Part shown: positions 9,658 to 18,450 of the stretch, piece by piece
Layout: every line of letters starts with the position of its first letter
How positions within the stretch are numbered: the stretch's first letter is position 1
Source of the DNA: Pseudalkalibacillus sp. SCS-8
GTDB lineage: Bacteria > Bacillota > Bacilli > Bacillales > Fictibacillaceae
Assembly (NCBI RefSeq): GCF_040126055.1
Contig: NZ_CP143541.1
Span: forward strand, 1,984,001 to 2,048,000
Reading direction: 5' to 3'
DNA: 64,000 nt
Translations under genes and position numbers: made by a program
Notes under the pieces: generated by a model
What the model saw: only the letters and a program-made list of their open reading frames with translations
What the model was told of the DNA's origin: nothing
Databases searched by the model: none

Positions 9658-10908
9658 TTAATCGTTTATTCCATCTAACGCTGGATGAATAAATAAAAAT
9701 GCAGCAATTGTGGCGATCATCCCTCCAATGATGATTGTCACTGCTGTTCCGAAATAAGCAGAAAATAACCCGGATAAAAACGCTGCAATTGGCACGAATC
9801 CCCATGTCATAAAACGACTTGTAGCCTGCACACGTCCTAACAAGTGATCCGGAGTCACTCTCTGTCTAATCGTTATAATACATGGATTTTTTATGGAAGC
9901 TGCAAACGTTCCCACTGCATTTAAAATAATCAACGAAATTAATGTATCTATAAAACCGAAAAATACAATTGAAAGTCCTCCAACGAATGAAGAATAAAAC
10001 AATATCTTTTGATACGTATATTTTTCTTTTAAGTAACTTGAGCTGATTGCTCCTAATACAGCAGCCCCTCCACCAACTGATAGTAATAATCCGATTTCTT
10101 TTGCACTTAAATGAATGGTATCTTTTAAATGGAACACAAGGATCGTCAAAAACAATGTTAATCCGAATATGGAAAACAATTGCGCTATGTTCGTGATTAG
10201 GATTGGTTTTGTCTTTATAACAAAGCGAAAACCTTCAATGAGATCTTCCTTTATACTTTTTTGCTGAAGCTCCTTTCTTATGGATATTTCGTATGTATAC
10301 GGTATTGAAATCACAGTGAGCGCTGCAAGTATGAACGAAATGCTGTTAATCAGAAGTGCAAACCCTGGATTCATCAGGCTAATGATTATCCCTCCTAGTC
10401 CAGGTGCTATCATCGTCACAGAATTGAAGCTCCCTGTATTGATAGCATTAATCGTAGGAAGGTCCTCTTTTCTTGCTAAATGAGGGATGGTTGCAAATTG
10501 GGATGTATTGTAGATCTGACTTAATAAGCCGATGATAAACGCACAGCAAAACACATGCCAGATCATCAATTGATTGGTGATGAACATTAGAGCGATAAAT
10601 CCAATGAGGATGGCCCTGCCAATATCACAGCCTATTAAAAGCCATTTCCGGTTAAGACGATCTGAAAGAATACCTGTTAAAGGCTGCAGTAAAACAGGTA
10701 CCCGTTCCAGAGCAGCAACAATCCCCATACTCATAGCAGATCCAGAAACGGCCAATACCGTTAGCGGAAGTGCAATCATATAAATCTGATCACCGAAAAA
10801 AGAGATAATATTTCCCCCAATAAGGCGAAAAACCAGGTGATTTTTCTTTAGTGGTGGAATATTTGTTTTTCCTTCGAAATGAATGGCCGGCTCTCTCACA
10901 TCTTTCAA
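9658..10908 (-). CDS. MFS transporter (drug/macrolide-type efflux)
   Basis: 416-residue inner-membrane protein with about twelve hydrophobic segments, of the major facilitator superfamily exporters related to macrolide-efflux (MefA-like) and enterobactin-exporter types. The N-terminal RLIGGNIISFFGDQIYMIALPL and the cytoplasmic loop GILSDRLNRKWLLIGCDIGRA (residues about 78-98) are the conserved first-helix and motif-A regions. It begins 12 bp after the stop of the ArsR-type regulator, with SD GAGGGGAG, so the pair form an operon in which the regulator probably responds to a compound the pump removes. Substrate unknown. Confidence 0.88.
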   Translation of the reverse strand: MKDVREPAIHFEGKTNIPPLKKNHLVFRLIGGNIISFFGDQIYMIALPLTVLAVSGSAMSMGIVAALERVPVLLQPLTGILSDRLNRKWLLIGCDIGRAILIGFIALMFITNQLMIWHVFCCAFIIGLLSQIYNTSQFATIPHLARKEDLPTINAINTGSFNSVTMIAPGLGGIIISLMNPGFALLINSISFILAALTVISIPYTYEISIRKELQQKSIKEDLIEGFRFVIKTKPILITNIAQLFSIFGLTLFLTILVFHLKDTIHLSAKEIGLLLSVGGGAAVLGAISSSYLKEKYTYQKILFYSSFVGGLSIVFFGFIDTLISLIILNAVGTFAASIKNPCIITIRQRVTPDHLLGRVQATSRFMTWGFVPIAAFLSGLFSAYFGTAVTIIIGGMIATIAAFLFIHPALDGIND

Positions 10909-10920
10909 CTCCCCTCTTCC

Positions 10921-11976
10921 CTAACCATCGATATAAGCCTTCAAGTCATGCAAAATCGTTTCCAGAACATTCGTTCGCAACCCGTATATTCCGCTCTTCG
11001 CTTGAACAATTTGAGCCGCTCTTAATAACTTCAAATGGTGATGTACAGTCGTTTTTCCCATTTCCAACCGCTCCGTCAGTTCCTGTAATGATTGATCACG
11101 TTCCGACAACAATTTAACGATCCGTAGTCTGGCTTCATCACCTAACGCTTTGTGACGCTGTATTAAAGAAGGACTTGGTTTGTATGGGTCTCCTTGCTCC
11201 AAACTTTCATCGGCAACTGGATAGTAGAAGACCTTCGTTCCCTCTAAATCCGCTTCCATGTTCCATGGCCGGTAAATCGTATGTGGGATAAGTAATACTC
11301 GATGAACACCTGGCTCAGGTAAATACTCAATCCCACCCGTCGCCCATTCCACCAGCTTTTCAGAAGCCAATATCTCTACCATTTCCCACTTAGCAGCAGC
11401 ATCTTTCTCTAAGATGGGGACCACTTCATCCGCTTCCTTCAAGATGATGTCCTCATACCAGCCCTGCATTACAGTGGTTAAATGATCTTTTAGCTCTATC
11501 GGGTCAACCGAGGTAATGTATTCAATATAACGAGGAATGAAAAGGTGCCCTTCTGAAGCTTGTTTTAAGACATCTATCGCAGTTTGATCCCCTCGTGCAG
11601 CCCTTTCACGTTCCCTCTCGTATTCCTCACCTAAGAAAGGAATAGCTATTTCTTTTAACTGTTGCTCAGGCAATTCATGTATGTACCAGATAAATTCTTC
11701 AATCGTGCTGAAGTCGTCTTCATGCAAAAGCTGTAACAACGTCTTCCATGTATTGTTTTCCTCCACATCCTTCAGAGCCTTTGCTGCTCCAGGTGATAAC
11801 CGCTCCCTCATCTTCTGCCAATCCTCAGCCGTTTTCTCAAGCGTATGATGCAAAGGTCTATTTGTTACCGCTGCAATCCCTAATGCACACTCCCACAATA
11901 AAGAATGTTTAATTTCCACTTGATACGTTTTACGCTTTCTGCTGGTAGCTTGTAATCGTTCCATAATAGCCTCCAT
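10921..11976 (-). CDS. ArsR-family transcriptional regulator with a long N-terminal sensor region
   Basis: 351 residues, three times the length of a classical ArsR/SmtB protein. The winged-helix domain is at the C-terminus (about 270-340: RHKALGDEARLRIVKLLSERDQ, then the recognition segment ERLEMGKTTVHHHLKLLRAA). The 250-residue N-terminal part is mostly helical, without recognisable metal-binding cysteines, and probably senses a ligand. A perfect palindrome lies 45 bp upstream of the start (12021-12038), pointing to autoregulation. First gene of the operon with the MFS exporter. Confidence 0.85.
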   Translation of the reverse strand: MEAIMERLQATSRKRKTYQVEIKHSLLWECALGIAAVTNRPLHHTLEKTAEDWQKMRERLSPGAAKALKDVEENNTWKTLLQLLHEDDFSTIEEFIWYIHELPEQQLKEIAIPFLGEEYERERERAARGDQTAIDVLKQASEGHLFIPRYIEYITSVDPIELKDHLTTVMQGWYEDIILKEADEVVPILEKDAAAKWEMVEILASEKLVEWATGGIEYLPEPGVHRVLLIPHTIYRPWNMEADLEGTKVFYYPVADESLEQGDPYKPSPSLIQRHKALGDEARLRIVKLLSERDQSLQELTERLEMGKTTVHHHLKLLRAAQIVQAKSGIYGLRTNVLETILHDLKAYIDG

Positions 11977-12020
11977 TTCTAAAAACTGGTTATTATTATT
12001 CTATATTTGTTGTATAAATA

Positions 12021-12038
12021 ATTCAATATTTATTGAAT
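12021..12038 (-). promoter_or_regulatory. ArsR-type operator palindrome
   Basis: Perfect 8-bp arms ATTCAATA/TATTGAAT around two bases, just upstream of the ArsR-type gene. AT-rich dyads with TTCAA/TTGAA arms are typical ArsR/SmtB-family sites. Binding by the adjacent regulator is inferred. Confidence 0.6.
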
Positions 12039-12046
12039 CTATTGTT

Positions 12047-12080
12047 TCAAAAAAGCTCAGAGGTAATGGTCTCTGAGCTT
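12047..12080 (-). terminator. Terminator after the acetyltransferase
   Basis: 10-bp perfect stem AAGCTCAGAG/CTCTGAGCTT, with TTTTTTG following on the - strand. Confidence 0.88.
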
Positions 12081-12097
12081 TGGTTGCTAGTATAATT

Positions 12098-12559
12098 TTA
12101 AGTTATAAAATGTTCCATCGGTTCTGTACAATGTACATAACCGTTTTTCTTATAATAGTTGATGCTTTCCTCGCTCGGCCATACGATGATGAATTCATAC
12201 CGATTTTCCTTGGCCCATTCATTTATAGTGGAAAGAAGTTTGCTTCCGATCCTTTTATTTCTAAAATCTTTAACCGTATATACATTCGTCATAAAAGCAA
12301 ATGGGTAAGTTTGTCTACCTGGACGCGGAACTTTGTGGATCAATTCTATGTAAATATGGGATACAACTCTTTCATTTACCTCTGCAACCCAAATAAACCA
12401 TTGATTACCTTTAATCGCATCTTCTAAAAAAGCTTTACATTCCAATTCAAAATCATCATAAGATGCCGTCTTTTTACTTTCATCATATTCAATGGTAAAA
12501 TCCCACCTCATTCTTACGAGTTGTGAAATGTCTTTATTTTCGGCAAGTCTTATATTCAT
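12098..12559 (-). CDS. GNAT-family N-acetyltransferase
   Basis: 153-residue acetyl-CoA-dependent acetyltransferase. The acetyl-CoA-binding motif A appears as NVYTVKDFRNKRIGSKLLSTINEWAK (about residues 91-116), with the usual R-x-x-R-I-G-S variant of Q/R-x-x-G-x-G/A. The end carries the family's YYKKNGYVHC segment. The substrate (small molecule or protein N-terminus) is unknown. SD GGAGAGG precedes the ATG at 12559. It is followed by its own strong terminator and has no functional neighbours. Confidence 0.88.
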   Translation of the reverse strand: MNIRLAENKDISQLVRMRWDFTIEYDESKKTASYDDFELECKAFLEDAIKGNQWFIWVAEVNERVVSHIYIELIHKVPRPGRQTYPFAFMTNVYTVKDFRNKRIGSKLLSTINEWAKENRYEFIIVWPSEESINYYKKNGYVHCTEPMEHFIT

Positions 12560-12624
12560 TTTCAGTTCCTCTCCTTACATACTCTGTCGTTAGATTTTAA
12601 GAAATTAGAGGTTATCCTATTTGG

Positions 12625-12816
12625 TTATTCTTCTGTCTGACGCTTAAAAATCAGTTCGAAATAATCAGGTGTTCCATAGTTTTTAATCCCTGGAGCAAAT
12701 ATTTGAACTAATTCCCAGCCTTGTTTTTCATGTTCATGAACAATTTCACGATAATCTTCCTGAGGCTTAAGCTTGAAAGATGATAATTTAACCTTAACAA
12801 ATTTATGTTCCCACAC
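12625..12816 (-). CDS. DUF4177 domain protein
   Basis: About 63 residues from a GTG at 12816 (SD AAGGGGGAAA); an upstream TTG at 12837 is in frame but lies before the SD. The sequence WEHKFVKVKL, then QGWELVQIF and YFELIFKR, is the DUF4177 pattern: a short beta-alpha-beta protein of unknown function common in Bacilli. Cytoplasmic, with no signal or membrane segment. Confidence 0.8.
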   Translation of the reverse strand: MWEHKFVKVKLSSFKLKPQEDYREIVHEHEKQGWELVQIFAPGIKNYGTPDYFELIFKRQTEE

Positions 12817-12917
12817 TTTAATTTCCCCCTTTTTCAATTCCTTTATTTTACATACGAATAATGTTCAGGGAAGTTTCATCTTATATGTCGGCTTTAATGA
12901 TCATTATTAAAGGGGGA

Positions 12918-12959
12918 TAAAAAATCGAGTATAAAACCATTTCGATTTCATACTCGATT
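12918..12959 (-). terminator. Terminator after the sugar isomerase operon
   Basis: 9-bp stem ATCGAGTAT/ATACTCGAT, followed on the - strand by TTTTTTATCC. Confidence 0.85.
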
Positions 12960-13013
12960 TACTGAATTGATTGTTTCTCTATTCTCTTCTAGTAGAATCA
13001 GCTGTCTAACGAG

Positions 13014-13982
13014 TTAGGCCCAATACATTTGAGATGGCTTTTCCGAAATCAGAACAGATTTCAGGTTGGTAACGGCTCGGTTAAAGCCTTCATCCACTGA
13101 CATGATTGGATCTTCATGTTCAATGCTGATAACATGATCATAGCCGTAGATCCGAAGTGTACTGATGATATTGGACCATTCCTCTAGACTGTGACCACAT
13201 CCAACAGAGCGGAAGGTCCATGCCCTCGTTTTCACTTCATGATAAGGCTGCATATCTGTCAATCCGTACATATTCACATTGTCTTGATCGATGTACGTGT
13301 CCTTCGCATGGAAGTGATGGATCGCATTCGCTTCACCAAGGATTTTTATCGCAGCAACAGGATCAATGCCTTGCCACCAAAGGTGACTCGGATCAAGATT
13401 AGCTCCAATCGCATCACAGGTCGCCTCTCGAAGCTTCAGCATTGTATAAGGTGTATGGACCATGAATCCGCCGTGCAATTCTAGGCCGATTTTCACTCCG
13501 TATGCTTCCGCATACTCGCCGATCTCTTTCCAATATGGAATCAGTTTGTTTTCCCATTGCCATTCGTAAATGTCACGAAACTCACCTGGCCAAGGAGTTA
13601 CAGGCCAGTTCGGATAAGTAGCCCCTTCGTGATCGCCCGCAGTTCCAGAAAAGCAGTTCACGACAGGAACATCCATCATGGAAGCCAGCTTGATCGAGCG
13701 GCGCAACGCTTCGTCAGAGGCTTGCGCGAAATTCTTATCTGGAGAGAGCGGATTCCCGTGACAGCTGAATGCACTAATCGTCAAACCACGGTCATGGACC
13801 TTTTGTAAATATTGTGACCGAGCATTCGCATCCTCCAACAGTTCTTCGGGATTACTGTGCGCTGTACCAGGAAAACATCCTGTTCCAATTTCTACGGCTT
13901 GTAACCCGCTCTCTTTCACATGATCCAGCATCTCTTCAAATGATTTATCTCCGAATAATACGGTAAAAACTCCAAGCTTCAT
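13014..13982 (-). CDS. Sugar phosphate isomerase/epimerase (TIM barrel, xylose-isomerase-like)
   Basis: 322-residue AP-endonuclease-2-type TIM barrel, as in inosose dehydratase/isomerase and other sugar isomerases. Visible metal-site strands include GLELHGGFMVH (about 187), NLDPSHLWWQG (about 216), HHFHAKDTY (about 240) and ISIEHEDP (about 290), which supply the Glu/Asp/His ligands. Last gene of a three-gene operon, 6 bp after the stop of the preceding dehydrogenase. With two Gfo/Idh/MocA dehydrogenases upstream it probably interconverts keto-sugar intermediates of inositol or rare-sugar breakdown. Specific substrate unknown. Confidence 0.88.
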   Translation of the reverse strand: MKLGVFTVLFGDKSFEEMLDHVKESGLQAVEIGTGCFPGTAHSNPEELLEDANARSQYLQKVHDRGLTISAFSCHGNPLSPDKNFAQASDEALRRSIKLASMMDVPVVNCFSGTAGDHEGATYPNWPVTPWPGEFRDIYEWQWENKLIPYWKEIGEYAEAYGVKIGLELHGGFMVHTPYTMLKLREATCDAIGANLDPSHLWWQGIDPVAAIKILGEANAIHHFHAKDTYIDQDNVNMYGLTDMQPYHEVKTRAWTFRSVGCGHSLEEWSNIISTLRIYGYDHVISIEHEDPIMSVDEGFNRAVTNLKSVLISEKPSQMYWA

Positions 13983-13988
13983 ATACCA

Positions 13989-15161
13989 TCACCTCATATT
14001 TGAAATTTGAACCCATTGCTTGCGTTCATGACTTTCAAGGATTGCTTCAATCAGTGTCATGATTCGATGACCATCTTCCAAAGTGGCAAATGAGGAAGTG
14101 TTCCCATAAGTATCATCCTGAATACGATCTCGCTTTTCAATTTCCCCGTAAAAATCAACCATCAAGTTCTTCAATCCGTCTGGCCAGCCTTCCTGATGAC
14201 CACCTGGGTAATGGGCATATTTTGCTGCTTCAGACGTTAACAGCCCTGGATCCTTCACCAATTCTCGGTTTGCTTCATTACGACGCCCGATCCATAACCT
14301 GTTCGGTTGTTCTTGGTCCCAGGAGAACGTCTCATGCGCTGTTGTGATATCAAAATAAAATTTGTTCTTACGGCCTGGACTGACTTGAGAAACCGTGAAC
14401 ACACCATGAACCCCGTCCTCAAAGTGAACGAGTACACTTCCGTAATCTTCTGTCTGTATTGCGACGTCCTCTGTATCCTCCGCTTGGACGGAAGAAAATG
14501 TCGTCACATCAGATGTTGGTTTCTTCCGCGTTTCGTGCACGGTCTTCAGATCTGCGAAGACTTCAACAATTCGTTTACCGAGGATGTATTGGACCGTATC
14601 ACACCAATGAGAACCGATATCCGCGATTGCACGGGAAGGACCATTTTTCTCCTCATCCATTCGCCAGCTATAATCGGTATCATATAAACACCAATCCTGC
14701 ACATAGCCACCGTACACAAGATTCACTCTTCCTGGATTACCACTAAGGATTTGTTCCTTCATTTCTCTGACCATCGGATAGTGACGGTAGTTGAAGCATA
14801 CGGCACTCACACGATTCGTCTCAGATGCGATCGCGTTTAGCTCAGCGGATTCTTTACTGTTCAAGGCTAGAGGCTTTTCCGACAATAAGTGCTTGCCCGC
14901 TTGCAGGACTTCTTTGTTGAAAGGAAAGTGAAGATGATTGGATGAACAATTGTGTATAACGTCTATATCTGGGTCCTGAATCATTTCATCGACTTGATCG
15001 AATGCTTTTTCAATATGATACTGGCGCGCAACTCGTTCCGCTTTCTCACGTTTACTCGAAGCAATCGCTACGACTTCAACATTCGGTAACCTTTTCAATG
15101 CTTCTAAATGAGACATTGCTGAAAAGCCTGTCCCGATAATTCCTGCTTTCAAACGTTTCAT
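13989..15161 (-). CDS. Gfo/Idh/MocA family oxidoreductase
   Basis: 390-residue NAD(P)-dependent sugar dehydrogenase. N-terminal Rossmann fold with GIIGTGFSAMSHLEAL (residues 8-23), the conserved EKPLALN motif (about 97), and a C-terminal alpha/beta domain with DIGSHWCDTVQYILG supplying Asp and His near the substrate. SD AGGAGG just upstream. Middle gene of the operon: 21 bp below the first dehydrogenase gene and 6 bp above the isomerase gene. Likely oxidises a cyclic polyol or amino-sugar; exact substrate not readable. Confidence 0.92.
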   Translation of the reverse strand: MKRLKAGIIGTGFSAMSHLEALKRLPNVEVVAIASSKREKAERVARQYHIEKAFDQVDEMIQDPDIDVIHNCSSNHLHFPFNKEVLQAGKHLLSEKPLALNSKESAELNAIASETNRVSAVCFNYRHYPMVREMKEQILSGNPGRVNLVYGGYVQDWCLYDTDYSWRMDEEKNGPSRAIADIGSHWCDTVQYILGKRIVEVFADLKTVHETRKKPTSDVTTFSSVQAEDTEDVAIQTEDYGSVLVHFEDGVHGVFTVSQVSPGRKNKFYFDITTAHETFSWDQEQPNRLWIGRRNEANRELVKDPGLLTSEAAKYAHYPGGHQEGWPDGLKNLMVDFYGEIEKRDRIQDDTYGNTSSFATLEDGHRIMTLIEAILESHERKQWVQISNMR

Positions 15162-15182
15162 ACCATTCCTCCTTGCTTTGAC

Positions 15183-16244
15183 TTAAACCTGGATCGCTCG
15201 TTGCAGCTTGATCGCTTCGCCTTTTTCTGCTGATTCGTACAACCCATTGATGATTTGTTGCAGGTAGACACCTTCTACACCGTTGCTTATTGTCGGACCA
15301 CCCGTTAGGCATGCTTCAACAAACCGTTCGATTTCGAGTTCATGATTGCCTTTATGAGGCAGATGAGAAGGAGTCGTATTAACTAAGAGGTCATGCTTTT
15401 CTTGATAAATCTTTAGCGGGAAGACATCTGCACCACCTTTATCCCCCATCAAGCTTACATTCATATCATCATGCTTCTCGACATTCGCTGCAAAAGCTGT
15501 GTCCAGTAAAATGGAAGCACCGTTTTTGAATGTAATCATTCCACGTGCCATATCCTCAATCGAGAAGTTTTCCCAATCCCATTCACCCATGAGACCGACA
15601 CCTTTTCGTTTTCCTAGCTTCTGGTAGGTGACGCCAAACACCGTGTCCGGTTCTGGATAGTCCATCAGGTATAAGGCTGTATCCAGCATATGGACACCGA
15701 TATCAATCAGCGGTCCGCCACCCTGGAGCTCTTTATTCGTAAATACGCCCCAGCCTGGAATTCCGCGACGACGCATGGCTGTAACGCGAGCGGCATATAT
15801 TTCTCCGAGTTCACCCTGTTCAGTGAAACGTTTCAACGCTTCAACCTCGGGAGCATGGCGGAAGTGGAATCCATATGTCAGGATTTTTCCGACTTTCTCA
15901 GCGGTTTCTGCCATCTCTGTAGCCTCCTCAACAGTCATTGCTGGAGGCTTTTCACATAGGACATGGCAGCCAGCATTTAATGCAGCAATGGTTGCAGGAT
16001 AGTGGAACTTATTCGGTGTACAAATGCTCACCGCGTCAATTTCGACGGATTTGAACATTTCTTCGTATGAGGAAAAAGCATAAGGAATGTTCACTTTCTG
16101 TGCCAATGCCTTCGCCTTTTCTTCAATAACATCACATACAGCGACAAGCTCTACTTTTTCTTCGCATTTCAGGTAATTGGGGATATGGACACCCTCTGCA
16201 ATAGCTCCCGCTCCAATGATCGCTACTCTTACTTTCTTTTTCAT
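15183..16244 (-). CDS. Gfo/Idh/MocA family oxidoreductase, first gene of operon
   Basis: 353-residue NAD(P)-dependent dehydrogenase of the same superfamily as its downstream neighbour but clearly divergent from it. Rossmann motif AIIGAGAIAEGVHIPNY (8-24), EKPPAMTVEEA (about 98), and LIDIGVHMLDTALYLM (about 178) with the catalytic-site Asp/His pair. SD GGAGGAG is 5 nt before the ATG. Transcription probably starts near 16396 from a sigma-A promoter; a LacI-type dyad sits in the leader. Two different dehydrogenases plus an isomerase suggest an oxidation, isomerisation, reduction route for one sugar. Confidence 0.92.
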   Translation of the reverse strand: MKKKVRVAIIGAGAIAEGVHIPNYLKCEEKVELVAVCDVIEEKAKALAQKVNIPYAFSSYEEMFKSVEIDAVSICTPNKFHYPATIAALNAGCHVLCEKPPAMTVEEATEMAETAEKVGKILTYGFHFRHAPEVEALKRFTEQGELGEIYAARVTAMRRRGIPGWGVFTNKELQGGGPLIDIGVHMLDTALYLMDYPEPDTVFGVTYQKLGKRKGVGLMGEWDWENFSIEDMARGMITFKNGASILLDTAFAANVEKHDDMNVSLMGDKGGADVFPLKIYQEKHDLLVNTTPSHLPHKGNHELEIERFVEACLTGGPTISNGVEGVYLQQIINGLYESAEKGEAIKLQRAIQV

Positions 16245-16324
16245 TCGTTCTCCTCCATTTCGGGTGAAATTATCGAACTGTTCATCTCAATGACCTGCTG
16301 TGTATTTGCATTATGTAAGTGGTT

Positions 16325-16334
16325 GAAACGTTTC
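16325..16334 (-). promoter_or_regulatory. LacI-family-type operator dyad in operon leader
   Basis: GAAACGTTTC is a perfect 10-bp palindrome with the central CG typical of LacI-family and CcpA-like sites. It does not match the 14-bp cre consensus spacing. It lies about 60 nt downstream of the predicted transcription start, where a repressor could block elongation. No LacI gene is in the window. Confidence 0.5.
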
Positions 16335-16402
16335 GTTTTTATCGTGTGAATTAATTTAGCGAATCGACTTTTCCTCCTTTTAACTTAATGACGTATGAGG
16401 TT

Positions 16403-16431
16403 AGATTATTTTAAGAATAGAAAATTGTCAA
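16403..16431 (-). promoter_or_regulatory. Sigma-A promoter of the sugar dehydrogenase operon
   Basis: On the - strand TTGACA (16431-16426), a 17-nt spacer, and TAATCT (16408-16403). Confidence 0.65.
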
Positions 16432-16465
16432 GATTTAGAATATTTAAATTGTGGTTGTAATCCAA

Positions 16466-16744
16466 TCACAACCACTTTCTTAAGCGTTTAATATAACGTT
16501 TTGAGCGGAAGAGAAGTTCTGTTTTTATATACTTGGGGGCATCAATTGCATTAATGGACTTCACGGAGGGAAAGACGCCATCATCGTTGAATATGACATC
16601 AAATACAGCATGACAAATGATCTGACCCGTATCTTTATCAATAACTTCTGCATCCACAGAAGCGACTCGATTGATCAACTGTTTATCTGACGATTGTCCA
16701 TCAACCGTTTGTACCTCCAGAACTTTAAACAGGAATTGCGGCAA
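16466..16744 (-). CDS. Hypothetical protein, 92 aa
   Basis: 92 residues from a TTG start supported by SD AAGGAGG, 7 nt upstream. Not recognised. The protein is soluble, with beta-rich character in the first two thirds (FLFKVLEVQTVDG, AEVIDKDTGQIICHAVFDVIF) and a strongly basic C-terminal tail (RSKRYIKRLRKWL) that could contact nucleic acid or membrane. An inverted repeat GTGGTTGT/ACAACCAC (16451-16475) overlaps the stop codon and may act as a weak terminator. Neighbours give no clue. Confidence 0.6.
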   Translation of the reverse strand: MPQFLFKVLEVQTVDGQSSDKQLINRVASVDAEVIDKDTGQIICHAVFDVIFNDDGVFPSVKSINAIDAPKYIKTELLFRSKRYIKRLRKWL

Positions 16745-16855
16745 TGGAACCCCTCCTTCGCGGTTTAACTGTATCCTAGCATGGAAGGACCGATGTGAAT
16801 GAGTAATATGCTCAAACCAAAAACGAAGGCAGCCTTTTTTAGACCGCCCTCATCT

Positions 16856-17341
16856 TTATTTCCATTTGATGTTGTCAACCGAGTCATCATCGTACGGAGA
16901 ACCTTCACCTGTTTCCACGTAAGATTTGAGACTGTGTATATAATGACCCCATCCTCGTTCACATGCATCGTAGCATTCCAGCTGTGGAGTTAAACCCTCG
17001 TGGACGAATACCAATTTACTTTGGTTGTCACCTGCTGGTTCGATTTGAAAACGGATGGTCGTCCCAGTCCAGTCCTCAAGATCTTCAAATCCACTTGATT
17101 CGGGATGCTTGGATTCAACGACCTTCCAAATCACTTGTTCATTTAGGGTTAACTCTTCCGTTCGAGTTATCACGTAAAAACCTGCCGCAGGAAATCGGAA
17201 AGTTGATTTAGTGCCTTCTTGTTCACCGATATCTGCAAACCTGGTCCACCAGCCCCTTACTCCATCTTCAGTGTAAATGGCTTTGTATAGTGCATCTCTA
17301 GGTGCCTCAACGGTTAATTCAGTACGAAAATCATTTGGCAT
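16856..17341 (-). CDS. SRPBCC / AHSA1-type START-like domain protein
   Basis: 161 residues from ATG 17341, chosen because AAGGAGG is at 17351-17357; the frame is open upstream to 17398. The N-terminal FRTELTVEAPRDALYKAIYTEDGVRGWW is the typical AHSA1/SRPBCC beginning. The C-terminal CYDACERGWGHYIHSLKSYVETG is the family's long ligand-cavity helix. Such proteins bind hydrophobic ligands in a helix-grip fold; the ligand is unknown here. Stand-alone gene. Confidence 0.85.
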   Translation of the reverse strand: MPNDFRTELTVEAPRDALYKAIYTEDGVRGWWTRFADIGEQEGTKSTFRFPAAGFYVITRTEELTLNEQVIWKVVESKHPESSGFEDLEDWTGTTIRFQIEPAGDNQSKLVFVHEGLTPQLECYDACERGWGHYIHSLKSYVETGEGSPYDDDSVDNIKWK

Positions 17342-17558
17342 AATTCGAATCCTCCTTAGATGAATGTGTCTGTTTAATATGTGACTTAAAGGTAACATAT
17401 TAATTCTTTATGGGCAATACTTATTCATAAGCAATTTTTTCCTATTAAATCATTGAGGAATCGTTTTGTATAAAAATTGAAAATGCACATAATTTATGAA
17501 GGTATCCTTCCATTAGTGGCGAATAAAATTTGGACATCTAAATAACGCAGGAGGTACC

Positions 17559-17750
17559 ATGATGTTTGATCACAAGCAGGAAATCCCATTAACACATCTT
17601 CCAATAGAGACAGAGTCGAAGAATGCAAACCCATTGAATGATTCCGTTATGGACTATCAGAATGGAGCTGTACACTCCGATTCGTATGGCTATGATTATT
17701 CTTTAGCCATCCCATTGGACCAAGTCCCTTATCGACCGCATAATGAATAG
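17559..17750 (+). CDS. Hypothetical small protein, 63 aa
   Basis: 63 residues, acidic and Asn/Tyr/Pro-rich, with no membrane segment (MMFDHKQEIPLTHLPIE at the start, YDYSLAIPLDQVPYRPHNE at the end). SD GGAGGTACC ends 4 nt before the ATG at 17559; a good terminator follows. Both support a real gene. An upstream GTATAAA (17468-17474), N13, CATAATTTA (17488-17496) resembles a mother-cell sporulation promoter, so it may be a spore-associated protein. That is inference from one promoter-like match. Not recognised as a known family. Confidence 0.6.
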   Translation: MMFDHKQEIPLTHLPIETESKNANPLNDSVMDYQNGAVHSDSYGYDYSLAIPLDQVPYRPHNE

Positions 17751-17751
17751 A

Positions 17752-17784
17752 AAAAGGCTGACCATTTAAGGTCAGCTTTTTATT
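17752..17784. terminator. Bidirectional terminator
   Basis: Stem AAGGCTGACC/GGTCAGCTT with A-runs left and T-runs right, placed between the + strand 63-aa gene and the convergent azoreductase gene. It has T-tracts in both directions. Confidence 0.85.
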
Positions 17785-17787
17785 AGA

Positions 17788-18423
17788 TTAGAATGTTTGA
17801 GCGATTGTTTTTGCCTTATCCATAGCCTCAGCTTTAATCTCATCCGTCTTATCCGGCATCATTGCATGCCCTTCAATAATGATTGAGTTATAATCATCTA
17901 CTCCTAGGAATCCCATCACCGCTTTAATGTATCTGTCGCCCATTTCAAGCTCAGCTGCTGGACCTTCAGAATAAATGCCGCCACGAGCCTGAATGTGGAG
18001 CGCTTTTTTGTTTTCGAGCAATCCGACTGGACCATTTTCCGTATATTTGAAGGTTGATCCTGCAATCGAAATGGTATCGATATAAGCTTTCATTTTCGGT
18101 GGTACACCAAAGTTCCAAAGTGGTGTTACAAACACATACTTATCTGCCTTCTTGAATTGCTCTGTAAGTACATTGATTCTTCTTACCTTATCCTGTTCGT
18201 CCAGACTTAGTTCTTCATATGCTTGACCTTGCTGTAGCTTTCCCCAGCCATTGAACACGTCTGTATCAATATAAGGGATGTCATAATCATATAGATTGAG
18301 ACGAATCACTTCATCATTCGGATTTGCTTCTCGATATGTTTGGATGAATTCTTCTCCAACTGCTAAACTGAGGGATTCCTCTACCGATTTAGGATTTGCT
18401 GTAATATATAAGACTTCTGCCAT
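17788..18423 (-). CDS. azoR: FMN-dependent NADH-azoreductase
   Basis: 211-residue flavodoxin-like FMN oxidoreductase; reduces azo compounds and quinones with NADH in two-electron steps, protecting against electrophiles. Seen: N-terminal [20 protein letters not shown] (phosphate-binding turn of FMN), the [17 protein letters not shown] motif (about 101-117), and [12 protein letters not shown] (about 148). Length equals B. subtilis AzoR1/AzoR2. SD GGAGG is 9 nt upstream. Overlapping dyads at 18451-18478 indicate control by a HxlR/MarR-type repressor, as known for azoR1 under YodB. Confidence 0.93.
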   Translation of the reverse strand: MAEVLYITANPKSVEESLSLAVGEEFIQTYREANPNDEVIRLNLYDYDIPYIDTDVFNGWGKLQQGQAYEELSLDEQDKVRRINVLTEQFKKADKYVFVTPLWNFGVPPKMKAYIDTISIAGSTFKYTENGPVGLLENKKALHIQARGGIYSEGPAAELEMGDRYIKAVMGFLGVDDYNSIIIEGHAMMPDKTDEIKAEAMDKAKTIAQTF

Positions 18424-18450
18424 GAAAAAATGCCTCCAATTTGTTATTTT

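Noticed and set aside
16325..16334. CcpA cre site
   Set aside because: The palindrome lacks the TG...CA ends at the cre spacing, so it is listed only as a LacI-family-type dyad.
16765..16968. 67-aa frame with a hydrophobic C-terminus over the end of the SRPBCC gene
   Set aside because: It lies in another frame of a well-supported gene and has no SD.
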